Positions 48,204 to 61,377 are shown, numbered from the stretch's first letter. The stretch is 64,000 nt of DNA from Dipteronia dyeriana (GCA_032871835.1 CM065295.1:85987819-86051818); one strand, 5' to 3'. The notes: generated from the sequence alone by a model not told the origin. A program made the numbers and translations.

Positions 48204-48240
48204 TACATTTTTTAGGGTACATTTTAAGATTATCACCACG

Positions 48241-48405
48241 GTGCAATCGCCCATGTCTACACCCCGACTAATTCGGACTCGCACCGGGTCGGCCCACTAA
48301 GGAGTAAAGTGCTACCAATATGTGTAGCTCCGTTCACAAGGGGGTTGAACCCACGACTTTGCTTAAGGGATGAGAGTGCCGAACCACTCACACCAACACA
48401 TGATT
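48241..48405 (-). mobile_element. SINE (Au-like, tRNA-derived)
   Basis: On the minus strand: a tRNA-like head with an A-box-like GTTGGTGTGAGTGGTTC and a B box GTGGGTTCAACCCCC about 35 bp later. Then come GGCCGACCCGGTGCGAGTCC and GAATTAGTCGGGGTGTAGAC, a body typical of plant Au SINEs. It was inserted next to the MULE-end fragment at 48204-48240. The tail is not obvious. Confidence 0.65.
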
Positions 48406-48740
48406 ACGGCAATGAGAGAGATCGGGGAGAGGGAGGAGATGAAAGAGACGACAAGGAGTGAGAGAGGAGAGGAAAGAGACGATAGAGAGAAAGGATGACT
48501 ACGACAATGATTCGTGATGACGCGGCCACGAATTGGTTCTGATGAGGAGACAGAGATGAGGGAGATATGGGGAGATGAGAGGAAAGAAAGGGAGAAAAAA
48601 ATGAGATATGATTTGATGATAGTTTTTATATGAGTACATTCAATTAATTTATCAAAAAATGATTATTAACAATTAAAATTTCGTTTGTGGTTACAAACAA
48701 AAGTTCTATGTTGTATGTGGTTATTCCCAGTAATTTCCAC
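48406..48740. other. Purine-rich stretch, no gene
   Basis: 48410-48600 is strongly GA-rich (GAGAGAGATCGGGGAGAGGG and similar). No frame or element boundary recognised. Confidence 0.6.
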
Positions 48741-51610
48741 TTCGTCAAAAATCAAGTATATGCGAGTTAGATATGGAAATTCTCGAAAACCGAAAATATG
48801 ATGAGTACATTCGAGTTAGATATGGAACAAAATCGAATTAATGAGTCATGTATGAAATTTGCCAAAAATTGATTATATGCCGAATATATATAGTCAAATA
48901 TGGAATTTGATAACATTGGGGTATATACGAGTCATATATGGAATTTGACGGAAACAAATATACGGCTGGTATTTACGGGTCACATATGGAATTTGCCAAA
49001 AATTGAATATATATGAATCAGATATAAAATTTATCAAAAACTGAAAATATGATGATTATATTCGAGTTAGATAAGGAAATCGGAAAAAAAATCGAGTAAA
49101 TCAATAATATATGGAATTTCCCAAAAACCGAGTATATGGTTATTTACGAGTCAAATATGGAATTTGCTGAAAACCGAGTATATGCGAGTCATCTATGAAA
49201 TTTATCGAAAACCATACATATGATGAGTATATTCGAGTTAGATATGGAATTCGACAACAATCAAATAAATGATTAATATATGGAATTTGCAAAAACCGAG
49301 TAAATACTTAGTATTAGAGAGACAAATTTGGAATTTGTCAAAAACCGAAAATATGGAGTCCGATATGTAATTTATCAAAAACCGAAAATATGATGAGTGT
49401 AATCAAGTTATATATGGGATTTGAGTATATGCAAGTAAAATATGAAATTTTCCAAAACCCGAATATTTACAAGTCATATATGAAAGGGATAATTACCCTG
49501 ATGACCACTCGCTTATTCTCACACTATCAAAATGATCATTAATTGACGATTTCATTTCAAAATTACCATATATAACGAAAAGTGTGAGACCAATGACCAT
49601 TTTGTCATATTCCATCAAATTCTATTAAATAAGTGACATTATAGTACAAGAGGATGGCATTATTATTATTTTTTATTTTTGTTGCAATTGAAAATTTGTT
49701 TTTGTTTAGTGAAACAAATAATTATATTTAGTATGTGTGTATATAGCATATATGGAACAAAATATTACCTATTATTATACTTCATTTTTTATTTTTAAAC
49801 CAATTATATGCGTTGATAAAAAACAATGTTAGACATTAACTTTATTTTCTTTGGGTACAAATATTAAAAGTTTATTATGATAAACAACATCAAAAATATT
49901 TTTGAATAATATTTATTTATTTAAGTAAGATAATTTATAATAGAAAAAGAAAACAATCAAGATAAAAGGTACCTTAAAAAGACTTTATCATCCAAAAGTT
50001 AGAGGTCGTTTGTTTTTATTTCTGAAGACTGAATAATCCTGAATTTTTATAAAGACTAAATAGAGACTGAAATTTGATTTTGAATGATATGTTTGTTTTT
50101 TATTTCCTCACATCTGAATGTATTGTCAACACGTTTATTTTTTTTTAAAGTAAAATTGTCTGAAAATAAATAATTTTACATTTATACCCATATTAAACAA
50201 TCATACATATAATATGAAATAAAAACAATTTAAAAATAATAATTATATATAAACACATATGATCATGATATTCTTCTTTGATTACAAACAAACTTCATTT
50301 TTATTAAGAAAAATAAAGTTTTTTTTTTCAAAAAATAAAAGGGGCAACATGAAAAGTCACACAAAACACTAAAAAAATTAGATATAAGAGCATTTCCATT
50401 GTAAATATGTAATTTTGAGTTTATAAATGGTGCAACATCAGCATTTCTACTTATTATGGACCATTTTTTTTTGTTGAGAAATGCATATTCATATCTCCAA
50501 TGCAATTATATAAAGTCAAATATGCATTAATTTTATGATCAATCATGATAAAACAATTATTACATTCTCTCTCCTCTTTTATTTTACAATTAAATGAGCT
50601 TTAATATTATTGACTGAATGAGTTAGAAATCATAGTCAGCATTTCTAGGAGAGTTTCAACAATTAGAAACTCAACTCCATAATTTCTAACTTTTTGTTCG
50701 CCACATCATCTCCATATTGAAGTTAGATAATTGTATTGGAGAGAGTTTTTCTAACTTTTAACTATTTATTATATGTGACAATCAATTTTCTCCAAATGCA
50801 TATTTGCATTGGATATGCTCTAAATACATCACCTTAATATCATAATAAAGTATTGATGTTAAACACCGAGATGAGAGTGATTAAAGTTCTTTTTTATTTT
50901 TAAAGTTATTTAAAATAAACAATTTATTAAAATAAAGATGTATATACCATATATAATTATGATGAAATTGGAAATATGTTATATACGAGGGATAGTATCG
51001 GAAGAAAATATTTTGGATTGCATTTGATGCAATTTATTGATTTGTAATTAAGTGATTAGTTATGAATTTTTACCTTTTATATTAAGTTGCCTTTTAATAT
51101 TTTTAAATTGTTTGACCACTTAAAAAAAGAAATAATATAACTTAATAATTGTGATTTAGACATATCAATTTTTAAGTGGAAAAAACAAACGAACCCTTTA
51201 TATCTAAAACTATTACAAACCAACATATATACACATACTAAATCTAATTATTTATTTTAAAAAATAAAAATAAAAATTATCATTTTTAAAAATAACCATT
51301 AATATAATATTTTCCGTCATAATAACCATTTAAAACGAAATCTCTTTAATTGATAACGTTAGAATAAGTGGGCGGCCACCGACATTTACCCTATATGAAA
51401 TTTGACGAAAAACAAATAAACACCCGGAATATGCAAATCAAATATGGAATTAAAAAAAAAGCCGAATATATGCTAGTCAGATATGAAATTTATCGAAAAC
51501 TGAAATTACGACGATTATATTCGAGTCACATATGGAATTTGACAAAAAACCGAGTATACAGTAAGATATGGAATTTACTAGAAACCATATATATGCGAGT
51601 CAGATACTGT
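48741..51610. repeat. Minisatellite upstream of ETR1, split by a MULE
   Basis: Imperfect units of about 35-45 bp based on GAGTCATATATGGAATTTGC followed by CAAAAACCGAGTATATG. They run 48741-49485 and resume at 51392-51610. The 1.9-kb gap between is the MULE insertion. The array ends within about 50 bp of the presumed ETR1 leader. Confidence 0.85.
49486..51391. mobile_element. Non-autonomous MULE with 9-bp target duplication
   Basis: Perfect direct 9-mer TATATGAAA on both sides (49477-49485 and 51392-51400). Left end GGGATAATTACCCTGATGAC, CACTCGCTTATTCTCAC; right end (reverse complement) GGGTAAATGTCGGTGGCCGC, CCACTTATTCTAACG. This is a degenerate terminal inverted repeat of about 70 bp. No transposase; the inside is AT-rich and holds nothing I recognise. 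Confidence 0.78.
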
Positions 51611-53186
51611 CCAGCAACTTAACTCATCCCTTGGATTGGTGCTGCAAAGCTCTCTCACACCCTTCCTCTTCATTCTCTCAAAACCCTTAGATCTGCATCA
51701 CTACTCCATGGTCTCACCAATCTAGTACGTCGATCTTCTTCGCTAGTTTTTTTTTTTTTTTTTTTTCGATTTTAAAGTCTCAAATCCATTCCTGTCGAAT
51801 ACGATTCGTTTGTTTTTTTTTGGTTGGAAAATTCGATTTTGAGCTTATGTTTCTGTTAGTAAATTCGATTGTTGAAAAACATGCTTACACAGCATTTTGT
51901 TTTGTTTTTGGATGATAAAAAAAAAAAAATCTGATTTTCTTTATCTATTTTTTTTTTCTATTGTAAAAAAAATCAACGGTGATCAGTTGAGCTGTGACGA
52001 AACGAAGGTAACAGCCGAGTAATTTTGCTTAGCCGCCTTTTTTTTTTTTTTTCATTGTTTTTAATAGTTTGTACTAAAGTCACATTTGAAGAAAAAAAGA
52101 GACCCCAAAATCTAGAGCAGATCGTAAAGCGGGTCTCATGAATTAATTCACGGGCTTGAAAAAAGTTTTATCTCAAAAATATATTTTTCGGACCAAAAAA
52201 AAAAAAAAAAACTCATCAGAAGGGTTTCATTTTGACATTTTCATTTGATTCCTATGTGATTTTATTTTTGGTAAGAGTTTCCAATGGTTTCGTCTTTTGT
52301 TTCGCAACTCGATCTGTTTCTTTTTTTATATTGTCGGTTTCTCTCAAATTACAACTTTTATGGCATGTCAATCGTGTTTTTTTTTTGTTTATCAGCCGAC
52401 AGTTGAGTGACAGTATATGGAAAGTTCTGGTATCTGGGTATTATCTGTTATTATTAGTATTTTTGTTATAAATTATGTGTAGCTAAAAAAATTATATGAT
52501 TGTTCATGCCATTATTTACGGCTGTTCAAAAAATGAGCTTATTGATGTAAAAGAAATCGAAATAGTTTCTGATAGAGTTTGATTAATACTCTAATGATCT
52601 GTATCATTTTGCTGCTTTTTCTCAAATTTGAGAAGATCTTTTTTTTTTTGGTTAATATTTGCAATTACTGAATTATAAAATGTGTGGCATAATTGCGGTT
52701 TTGAGTGCTCTGATTGTTTGATCTTCTTTCAAAAAGATTTATGAGTTCAGTTGAGATCATGATTGAGTCTTTTCATTTCTTTCTCTTCTGGGGGTTTCGA
52801 AACTGAAGTTATTTTGTGAATCACCATTTATTACTTTATTTCTTTTGGTTTGGTTTTTTCGATTTTTGCCTCTTAAATTTGGTTTCGTTCAAGTCTTTTA
52901 TAAGTGGGAATCAGGGTCAATGGCATTTCGTTGTTTTGATCTTTACCTTCATGTAATTTTTGTGTAGGAATGTTGAGCTGGTTTATATTCTTTATGTTAA
53001 GCTTCTGCTGTCTCCTTTCATTTTTCATGCTAAGTATTAAAGTTGGACTTTTGGTTTCAGTTTGTGTTGAGGCAGTTAGTTGCATTTTGCATGTTTGAAG
53101 TGTTTGTATGGTCACTGATGGGATTGGTTGATTGTTATATCATCTGTTGCAGGCATGTGAAGGAAGGAGTATCGACTTCGATCAAA
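51611..53186 (+). promoter_or_regulatory. ETR1 5' region: leader exon and leader intron
   Basis: 51640-51730 is pyrimidine-rich (CTCTCTCACACCCTTCC), fits a first noncoding exon, and has a possible donor in CAATCTAGTACGTC. T-rich intron-like sequence follows to a good acceptor (CATCTGTTGCAG) at about 53152, 35 bp before the ATG. Arabidopsis ETR1 also has a leader intron. The transcription start and the donor are not certain. Confidence 0.5.
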
Positions 53187-56100
53187 ATGGAGTCTTGCAA
53201 TTGCATTGAACCACAATGGCCAGCTGATGAATTGTTGATGAAGTATCAATATATTTCTGATTTCTTCATTGCACTTGCTTATTTCTCCATTCCTCTGGAG
53301 CTGATCTACTTTGTTAAGAAATCTGCAGTGTTTCCGTATAGATGGGTCCTTGTGCAATTCGGTGCTTTTATAGTTCTTTGTGGGGCAACACATCTTATTA
53401 ACCTGTGGACTTTTAGCATGCATTCGAGAACTGTGGCAGTAGTAATGACCACATCAAAGGTTTTGACTGCTGTGGTGTCGTGTGCAACTGCTCTGATGCT
53501 TGTACACATTATTCCTGATCTATTGAGTGTTAAAACTAGAGAACTGTTTTTGAAAAACAAGGCTGCAGAGCTTGATAGAGAAATGGGCCTGATACGTACA
53601 CAGGAAGAAACGGGTCGACATGTGAGGATGTTGACTCATGAGATTAGAAGCACTCTTGATAGGCATACCATACTAAAGACCACTCTTATTGAATTGGGCA
53701 GAACTTTGGCACTGGAAGAGTGTGCCTTGTGGATGCCAACACGAACTGGTTTAGAGCTTCAACTTTCATACACTCTTCGGCAGCAGAATCCTGTTGGGTA
53801 TACTGTACCCATCCAGCTTCCTGTGATCAATCAAGTATTCAGTAGCAACCGTGCTATGAAAATATCACCAAATTGTCCAGTAGCAAGGCTAAGACCCCTC
53901 CAAGGAAAATACATGCCTGGGGAGGTGGTTGCTGTTCGTGTCCCACTGCTGCATCTCTCAAATTTTCAAATCAATGACTGGCCAGAGCTTTCAACAAAAC
54001 GCTATGCTTTGATGGTTTTGATGCTTCCCGCAGATAGTGCAAGGCAGTGGCATGTACATGAACTGGAGCTTGTAGAAGTCGTAGCCGATCAGGTTGGACA
54101 CTTAATCTTATTATATGATCTGTATATTGTCAAGGTTTCAAAATGCTTGAGGCAATGCGAGACAGTTTTGTCCTCAAGAGTCAAGGCGATCACCTTGAGG
54201 TCGCCTCAATTCAAAAAAGAAATATATTGCAAAAAAAAGAGAATACAAACTAAAATTGAAAATCCATAATATTTAATAAATAGTTTGCAATCAACATTAC
54301 TAATACAAACATCCCAAAAAAGTGCACGACAAAAAGAGAGAGATGTTTAATGGTTTGAAATATGGATCCTATATGTTGGAGTGAAACAAAAACCTGCAAG
54401 AGATAGACTGCTGGAGAACTTAGGGTTTGATGTTGGAGGGATGGAGAAGTTGAGGTGATTTCAACAGAAAGTTAGACTTACTGTTCTAAAGTGTATAAAC
54501 AATATTTTAGGGTATTAAACATAGTTGTCAGAAGGGTTAGACTACTCAAGGCACTTGGCGACAGGTGAGACGCACGCCCCTGATTGAAGCGAGACGAACC
54601 TATTTAAAAACTACCCATGAGGCCATAACACATGATAATGAAATAAAAAGCAAGTACCATCATAATTCATAGTTCAAAATAGACTTAAAGTTGCAAAAAA
54701 TAAAATAAAAATCATCACAATTCTATTAAAAACAAGATCATGCATAGAAATCAAATTCTAAATTATCATCTCCTCCAATCCCCTCTTGAAGTTCTTGTTG
54801 AAGTTGCTCTCCCTCATCTTGCACTTCAATCTCTTCTTCTTCATCTTGCCCTGCCAAGTGCCAACATCAACCAGTCAACCAAAATTTCTAGACATTTCAT
54901 TAATCATGTTAATCATATATTCATACATATATTCATCAATCATCATATATATATAATCATATATTTATCATCAAGCAAATTATTACATATATTCATATAT
55001 ATATATATATATACATATATAATTACAGTCATTACATTCATTCAAATTTTCAACAAAACTAATAGATAATATTATAATACTTAATAGATTAACCGGGAAA
55101 CTAAAAATAAAAAATTCGGCAGCATAAAGGCTTATATTTGGGGACTAGAAGGATAGAGAAGGAGTGAATGGAAAGAAAAATTGAATTAAAAAAAAAAAAA
55201 ATAACAATGAAAAAAAGTACCTGGTTTGCTGGTCGGCAGTTGGCTGATCTTCAAAAGGTCAAGTCTTCAACTTCGTCTTCAGTCTTCACTTCAAGTGGAA
55301 GGATATCAACCGATCGGAGAGTAGATTGGAGGGAATTGGAGGAGAGAAGCAGCCGCTGATGGCTTCTGTTCTGTCTAGGTTTTTTGTTGTTGTTGTTTTA
55401 AAAAACGACTTGGTATGATGTTCTTTTAACACAAAACGATACAGTGAAAAAAAATTGCGTGAGGCGTGCCTAGTCGACGCATTCTAGCGCCCTACGCTTC
55501 GCGCTTAAGTTTTAAAGCGCTCGCCTGATCGAAGAAGCAGCGCCTGGCCAGACTCAAGTTGCTGGCCTCTCGCCCTACCTCACCTAGTGCCTAGGCGTGC
55601 ATTTGACAACTATGGTTTTAAAAAAGGTTAAAGTCATTTGGCCAAAAACAAAGAACTTTAAAACTTTGCTTTCGCCACCTCACGTGATTGAGGCGGCCCC
55701 CAACCCAAAGGAGGGTTGAGGCAGCCGAGTCAAAGCTCCTTTCCATTGAGGCGGCCGCCGCCTCAACTGAGTTTTGAAACATTGATCATAATATAATATT
55801 GATTTTTTCTACTTCTAGTTCACCTTAAACTGAACTTGTCTCACTCTCATGTCAATTATCTCGGCTTTTACATATATAGTTATTAACTAAATACATTTGA
55901 CAAAAGGATTCTTTCAAGATTCCATTGTCATAAAGCAAACTCTATTGTGAAAAATTGCTCAAGATCTGCATCATCTTCACAGTGAACTTAAAAAAAAGCC
56001 CGCATGATCTCCACTTGAATGAACTTTGACAGATCTGCAATCATCTCCAGATCTTATTAAGTAGTGGATTAAAGTGTGCATTACAATTGAGCTCCAAAAG

Positions 56101-59100
56101 GAGCTAAATTTTACCAATTGAGTGCATGCACATGTTCACAAACCCCTCCCCATCCCCACTGGAAAATGAAAAATAACATACCATACACGAGTATGGATTT
56201 GAATCCGGATTTCAGACACTGAGTTGGCTTTTATCTGGTTTGGTCACGTTCAGGCCAGGCAGGTTTGGATCTAGCCAAGACCAAATTCTTCTTTCATCCA
56301 TAAATCATAAGAGAAAGGAGTCTCCCGTTGTAACTATGGATAGCAGAAAAATCCGGTCCAGCCTGAATCTGGCAAGGCAAGGTTGAAAGTTAGGAGCTAC
56401 GACTGTATATAAACCTTTGCTCTTTGGAGCTGCTTTTGTGGTTGCACTTGATACTGGATAAGGGAAAGTTTGCCCTTTTTCTTGTTTGCAGTCTGTCTGT
56501 GAATAAATTGAGTGTTTTAAGTCGCCTTTCATTTTTCAAATAAATGGAGTTCTGATAGTGGTATATGATGCTGTTTAAAATTAACTTACCTGTAGAACTT
56601 CATGGTTGATTCAGGTGGCAGTTGCTCTTTCACATGCTGCAATCCTGGAGGAGTCAATGAGGGCAAGGGATCTTCTTATGGAGCAGAATATTGCTCTCGA
56701 CCTGGCCAGGAGAGAAGCAGAAACAGCCATTCGTGCTCGCAATGATTTCTTGGCTGTTATGAACCATGAGATGAGGACTCCAATGCATGCAATTATTGCC
56801 CTTTCATCTTTACTTCAGGAAACTGAGCTGACACCTGAACAGCGACTTATGGTTGAGACAATTTTGAAGAGCAGCAATCTCTTAGCTACCCTAGTAAATG
56901 ATGTATTAGATCTGTCAAGACTTGAAGATGGTAGCCTTCAACTTGAACTTGGAACTTATAATCTTCATGCTGTATTTAGGGAGGTAGGTTGATATGTTTC
57001 TGCGATTTTACCGTTTAGATTGCCTTGTGGACTTGAGGAAGCATTTAATACTTTAACACAATAGATAGATGTTTGTCGCTGCAATAAATAATATACCTTT
57101 TCTCATTACAGGTCCTTAACCTGATCAAGCCTATTGCATCTGTCAAGAAGTTAATGATCACTTTGAATTTGGCTCCTGATCTGCCAGAGTATGCAGTTGG
57201 TGATGAAAAACGCCTAATGCAAACTCTCTTAAATGTTGTTGGTAATGCTGTGAAGTTCTCAAAAGAGGGCAGCGTCTCAATCACTGCTTTTGTTGCTAAA
57301 TCAGAATCTTTAAGAGATTCTAGAGCTCCTGACTTTTTTCCAGTGCCAAGTGAGAATCATTTTTATTTGCGTGTACAGGTTGGTTCTGTCAATGCTCAAT
57401 TGGAATTCTTCTCTATTACGATGCTAAATCTCTTGGGAGTTTATAGTGGGAATAATTTTCTCTTGGTGTAGGTTAAAGATTCAGGAGCAGGCATTAACCC
57501 CCAAGATACTCCCAAGTTATTTACAAAATTTGCACAAAATCAAACATTAGTGACCAGAAATTCTGGTGGCAGTGGACTTGGCCTTGCAATTTGTAAGAGG
57601 TATTATATTGTTGATTTCTTACCACATTCAGCTTTCATTTTTGTCTGATAGGCAGTAAAACCTGCTTATATAGACTTCTCCGCTGAGTTTTAGGTTAATA
57701 GTTTATACAGTTTTGGATTTGGTTTTATTTAAGGTTTTTTTTTTATAATATCATTGGTTAAAAAGTATGCATCTGCAATGTTTCCACCTTTTATCATGTG
57801 AATAGGTTTGTAAATCTTATGGAGGGACATATTTGGCTTGAAAGTGAAGGTCTTGGCAAAGGTTGTACTGCTATCTTCATTGTAAAACTTGGGATCCCAG
57901 AGCACTCAAATGATTCTAAGCTCGCTTTTGGGCAAAAAATGTCGGGACATGGGCAGACCAATTTTCCAGGGCTCAAAGTTCTTGTCATGGATGATAATAG
58001 GTCAGTAACAGCTTTCCTTAATTTTTTTATATTTAGTTTCAGTCCTATGCTATTTCATGCTACCAATGCAACACAAACTCTAATTATCTTAGCTTCCCTG
58101 ATTAGAATATGGTATAAAACCTGATACATTCTTGATGTCATTTAAGACTTGAGTTAATAATTTAAAATCAATAAGTGCCTTACTGCCTTAGATCATTGAG
58201 AATGAACATCAAAATTTAAGCTACTCGGAATAGTAAACTTAGTAACTGGTTAACTGCACCTAAAATGCTGAAGAGAAAAGTTAGATCTCAGAACTTCAGA
58301 ATTGAAATTACATTAGAGTTGTAACCCTCTGATTGGATGTTCAAAACTATATGAATTCTATCATTCTATGACATTACACAGTGTTTTTAAAATGAAATGG
58401 AATCTTAAGTTTTCTCCTTTTCCTTGCAATTGTTGTAGATCGGATTAGAACTTTGTCTTTCTCTTAGATGCATGGGCTCTGGATTCTCTCAGCTATTGAA
58501 GCCCTTCTTAATCTTTTGTATGCGCTTCTATTGCCTGAGTTTAGAACTTCACAATCAATATAAGTTTCTTTCCCCAAAAATGTTTATCAATATATGCCCC
58601 CCAACCTCATTTGGTCTTGCTGGATTTGGCATTGAATAGGCTGAGAATTTCTCAATTGATAATCTCATGCTTTGATTGATTATCATGACATAGCATTTAG
58701 CTTTTGACTATTGAATCTAGATTGAAGATCTTTGTGAAATATAATTATCTTTTTATAATTGTTATACATTTATGTCCATTGATTGATATAATATAATTTA
58801 TGTTGCACTGAAGTTGCACAAAATGCACTACAGTTTGGGTTGTGTTACATTACTGAATACTGAATCCACTTTTTAAAAACAGTGTTAGCAGGTCGGTAAC
58901 AAAAGGGCTTCTGGTGCACCTGGGATGTGATGTTATGGTGGTGAGCTCAAGCGAAGAGTGCTTACGTGTTATTTCGCAAGAACACCAGGTGGTCTTTATG
59001 GATGTATGCATGCCTGGTATAGATGGTTATGACGTTGCTGTCCATATACATGAAAAATTTACAAGGCGTCATGAAAGACCATTAATAGTGGCTCTAACTG

Positions 59101-59240
59101 GAAATACGGACAAAGTGACAAAGGAGAATTTCATGAAGGTTGGGATGGATGGTGTTATACTGAAACCTGTTTCACTCGAGAAAATGAGAAGCGTTTTATT
59201 AGATCTTTTGGAGCACCGGGTTCTCTTTGAGGCTATGTAG
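53187..59240 (+). CDS. ETR1: Ethylene receptor, subfamily I (ETR1-type)
   Basis: Copper-dependent ethylene sensor of the ER membrane that signals through CTR1. Coding exons: 53187-54092, 56615-56983, 57112-57378, 57472-57599, 57806-58000, 58883-59240, giving 741 codons in frame (740 residues, close to the usual 738). Disulfide Cys4 and Cys6 (MESCNC), copper-site Cys65 and His69 (LCGATHL) within three membrane helices (about 20-120), a GAF domain (about 155-300), histidine kinase with His353 ([10 protein letters not shown]), N box ([12 protein letters not shown]), G1 (VKDSGAGI) and G2 (GGSGLGLAI), and a receiver with Asp662 ([15 protein letters not shown]) and Lys in ILKPVS. All boxes of an active subfamily I kinase are kept. 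The first ATG with the MESCNC start was chosen; the same frame stays open upstream only because the acceptor lies inside it. Intron 1 is enlarged to 2.5 kb by transposons. Confidence 0.96.
54134..55787. mobile_element. Possible outer TIR element in ETR1 intron 1
   Basis: Left GTTTCAAAATGCTTGAGGC and right (reverse complement) GTTTCAAAACTCAGTTGAGGC are inverted, with further GAGGCGG / CGCCTCAA motifs inside both ends. Flanks ATTGTCAA and ATTGATCA are similar but not identical. The hAT element at 54520-55614 sits within it. Confidence 0.5.
54520..55614. mobile_element. Non-autonomous hAT element in ETR1 intron 1
   Basis: Terminal inverted repeats CATAGTTGTCA and TGACAACTATG, flanked by GTATTAAA and GTTTTAAA (7 of 8 bases match). 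Subterminal GCGCCT/AGGCGTGCCTAG motifs (55455-55605) are usual for plant hAT elements. It has no transposase. It lies well away from the intron's splice sites, and the exons on either side remain in frame. Confidence 0.75.
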
Positions 59241-60290
59241 GATGTATCTTTGGCCTTCTCTAGAGGTCGTTTAGTTTTTATGTAAATGCAAATACACACA
59301 ATATTGAGGCATTGCTACGGAGATGGAGTGTCGGCAAAAATAACGAAGGTATGCCACTGAACAACTTGTTACCGGAACCCAGGTAGAAAAATAGTTTCAA
59401 AACTTGTAAGGTTTCTGCCAATGGTTTTCGTTTCTTATTTTATATATGAATTGATTAAGTTCTTCGCTAGAATTTGCGAGCAAGGACCCAAACCCACGAA
59501 GAGAAAGTTGTGTGGGAGTAAAAGATTATGATTTTAAGTGATTGTAAGCGACCAAAGGAAGAAGAAGATGTGATTTGGTTACAGTTTAATAGATGAGACG
59601 CTACTATATTTCCAGCCAACAGAGTGCTACTTTTTCAATGTGGTTGATTAATCTGTTTTATTTTTAGTTTCTTTTTCTTTTAATGAGAGGCTTAACACTG
59701 GTTTATAATATGGTGGTATTAAATGCATCCATTTTTCTAATAAAATAAAAAACCCATCTATCATAATTAATTGAAAACTACTCATTTAAATAGCATAATC
59801 GCATCATGAAAATAGTTCCAAAATTCATCTTGTCAGCATGGTTTTTCAAATATAATACTTTTTCTTCGGTTGCTGAGAAATAGTTTCTTTTTTATTTCAG
59901 AAGAGAAAAAAAAAAGAACAGAAAAACTGCCGCACATGAATTTGCAATGAACTTTCAATGTTTATATCTCATTTGTAATGTGTCTATGATTTTCCCAAAT
60001 ATGCTAAAAACCAAGATACCGTGAAAGTTTGGCACATTGAAAGATTTAATATCAAGTTTTAATTAAGTTTTTGGTTCCTTGAGGATTAATTTTTTTTATA
60101 AAAAAATTAGCTTCGTACGTGGCAATTATTAGGTAATCATAAGAAATGCTATGTTGATACGACTCGAGACTTTATAGTACTTTAGACTTACAAATGTTGT
60201 GGTAATGTCAATTTTATTGATAACTTTCCCATTGCTAGTGCAACACAACACTTTCATAGTGCTCACTTGGATATTTTATCAAACACATTG
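59241..60290 (+). other. ETR1 3' UTR and flank
   Basis: AATAAAATAAAA near 59740 is a possible poly(A) signal. The remainder is AT-rich with no gene. Confidence 0.5.
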
Positions 60291-60672
60291 CAGAATAATT
60301 CCATATTTTAGGGAAATAACAAAATACAAGAGATTATTTTTATTGTACAAACTCTTCCCTTTTAAGTTTTCAACTTTCTACTCACAAGCATCATTTAACG
60401 ACATACGTATATATGTGTGTACAAAATAATTCCATATTTTATGAGAATAACAAAATACAAGAGATTATCTCTATTGCATAAACTCTCTTCCCTTTTAAGT
60501 TTTCAACTTTCTATCCACAAACATTGTTTAACGACACACATATTTATGTGTTTGTAGAATAATTCCTTATTTTATAAGAATAACAAAATACAAGAGATTA
60601 TCTCTATCACAAACTCTCTTCCCTTTTAAGTTGTCAACTTTCTACCCACGCAGCATTGTTTATATATATAAA
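60291..60672. repeat. Tandem triplication, unit about 130 bp
   Basis: Three successive copies (about 60291-60423, 60424-60556, 60557-60672) share AATAATTCCATATTTTA, AATAACAAAATACAAGAGAT, CTTCCCTTTTAAGTTTTCAA and TTTAACGACA. The third is shorter at its end. Confidence 0.88.
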
Positions 60673-60679
60673 AATTTTC

Positions 60680-60835
60680 AAATCAGTACGCATTGATATA
60701 AATTCATTCTTGTATTAGATGTGAACCATTAGATTTACATACTTTGACTTAAAATGTATGCACCTGTCAAAGCTTTTCCATAATCAGTGGTCCACATATA
60801 ACGCACTGATGTAAATTATATCAGTACGTACTGAG
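60680..60835. mobile_element. Small MITE related to 63785-63937
   Basis: Ends TCAGTACGCATTGATATAAA and (reverse complement) TCAGTACGTACTGATATAAT are inverted. The centre TTTACATACTTTGACTTA, ATGTATGCACCTGTCAAA is shared with 63785-63937. A TA run (60845-60885) follows. Confidence 0.65.
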
Positions 60836-60843
60836 GAGAAAAA

Positions 60844-60888
<45 letters not shown>

Positions 60889-60912
60889 CATATATAAAAT
60901 AAAATATATATT

Positions 60913-61135
60913 AGGGAAATAATCATTCTCTCCTATAGTTTGCCTTATTCTCCACTTTCCCTCCTTTAGTTTCAATATTCTTCATTTCCCCCCTGTTTAC
61001 CTATATTTATATGATGAGATTGGATTGAATTTGATGAGATTGGGTTGAATTTTAGCAAGGGATCGGGGAAATTGTAGAATGTTAAAACTAGAGGTGAAAT
61101 ATGGAGAATATGGAAAATTATAAGGGGATTTATTA
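60913..61135. mobile_element. MITE of the SUS-promoter family
   Basis: Left arm GGGAAATAATCATTCTCTCC, TTCTCCACTTTCCCTCC, TAGTTTCAATATTCTTCAT; the right arm is complementary (AATGTTAAAACTAGAGG, ATGGAGAATATGG). It is related to 3075-3288 and 18794-19008 but diverged in the centre, so it is an independent insertion. Confidence 0.65.
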
Positions 61136-61377
61136 AGATATTTTCAATAATTACAACAAATCCATACAAAACCAAAAATCACAAAACAGTCCCAAAACCC
61201 AAACATACGATTTCTTTGAGACATACATAAACAACACTCATGATATACGCATCCATTTTTAAAGGTGCATACATTTAGTGATATATACAGACATAAGTTG
61301 TTCTGGACTTCTGATGCACATATTTAGCAATCAAATTCATATCTGACTACTACTCTTATGTATGAAATTAACGTATC

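Noticed and set aside
52873..53560. Minus-strand frames opposite the ETR1 leader and exon 1
   Set aside because: Antisense shadows of a strongly conserved coding exon.
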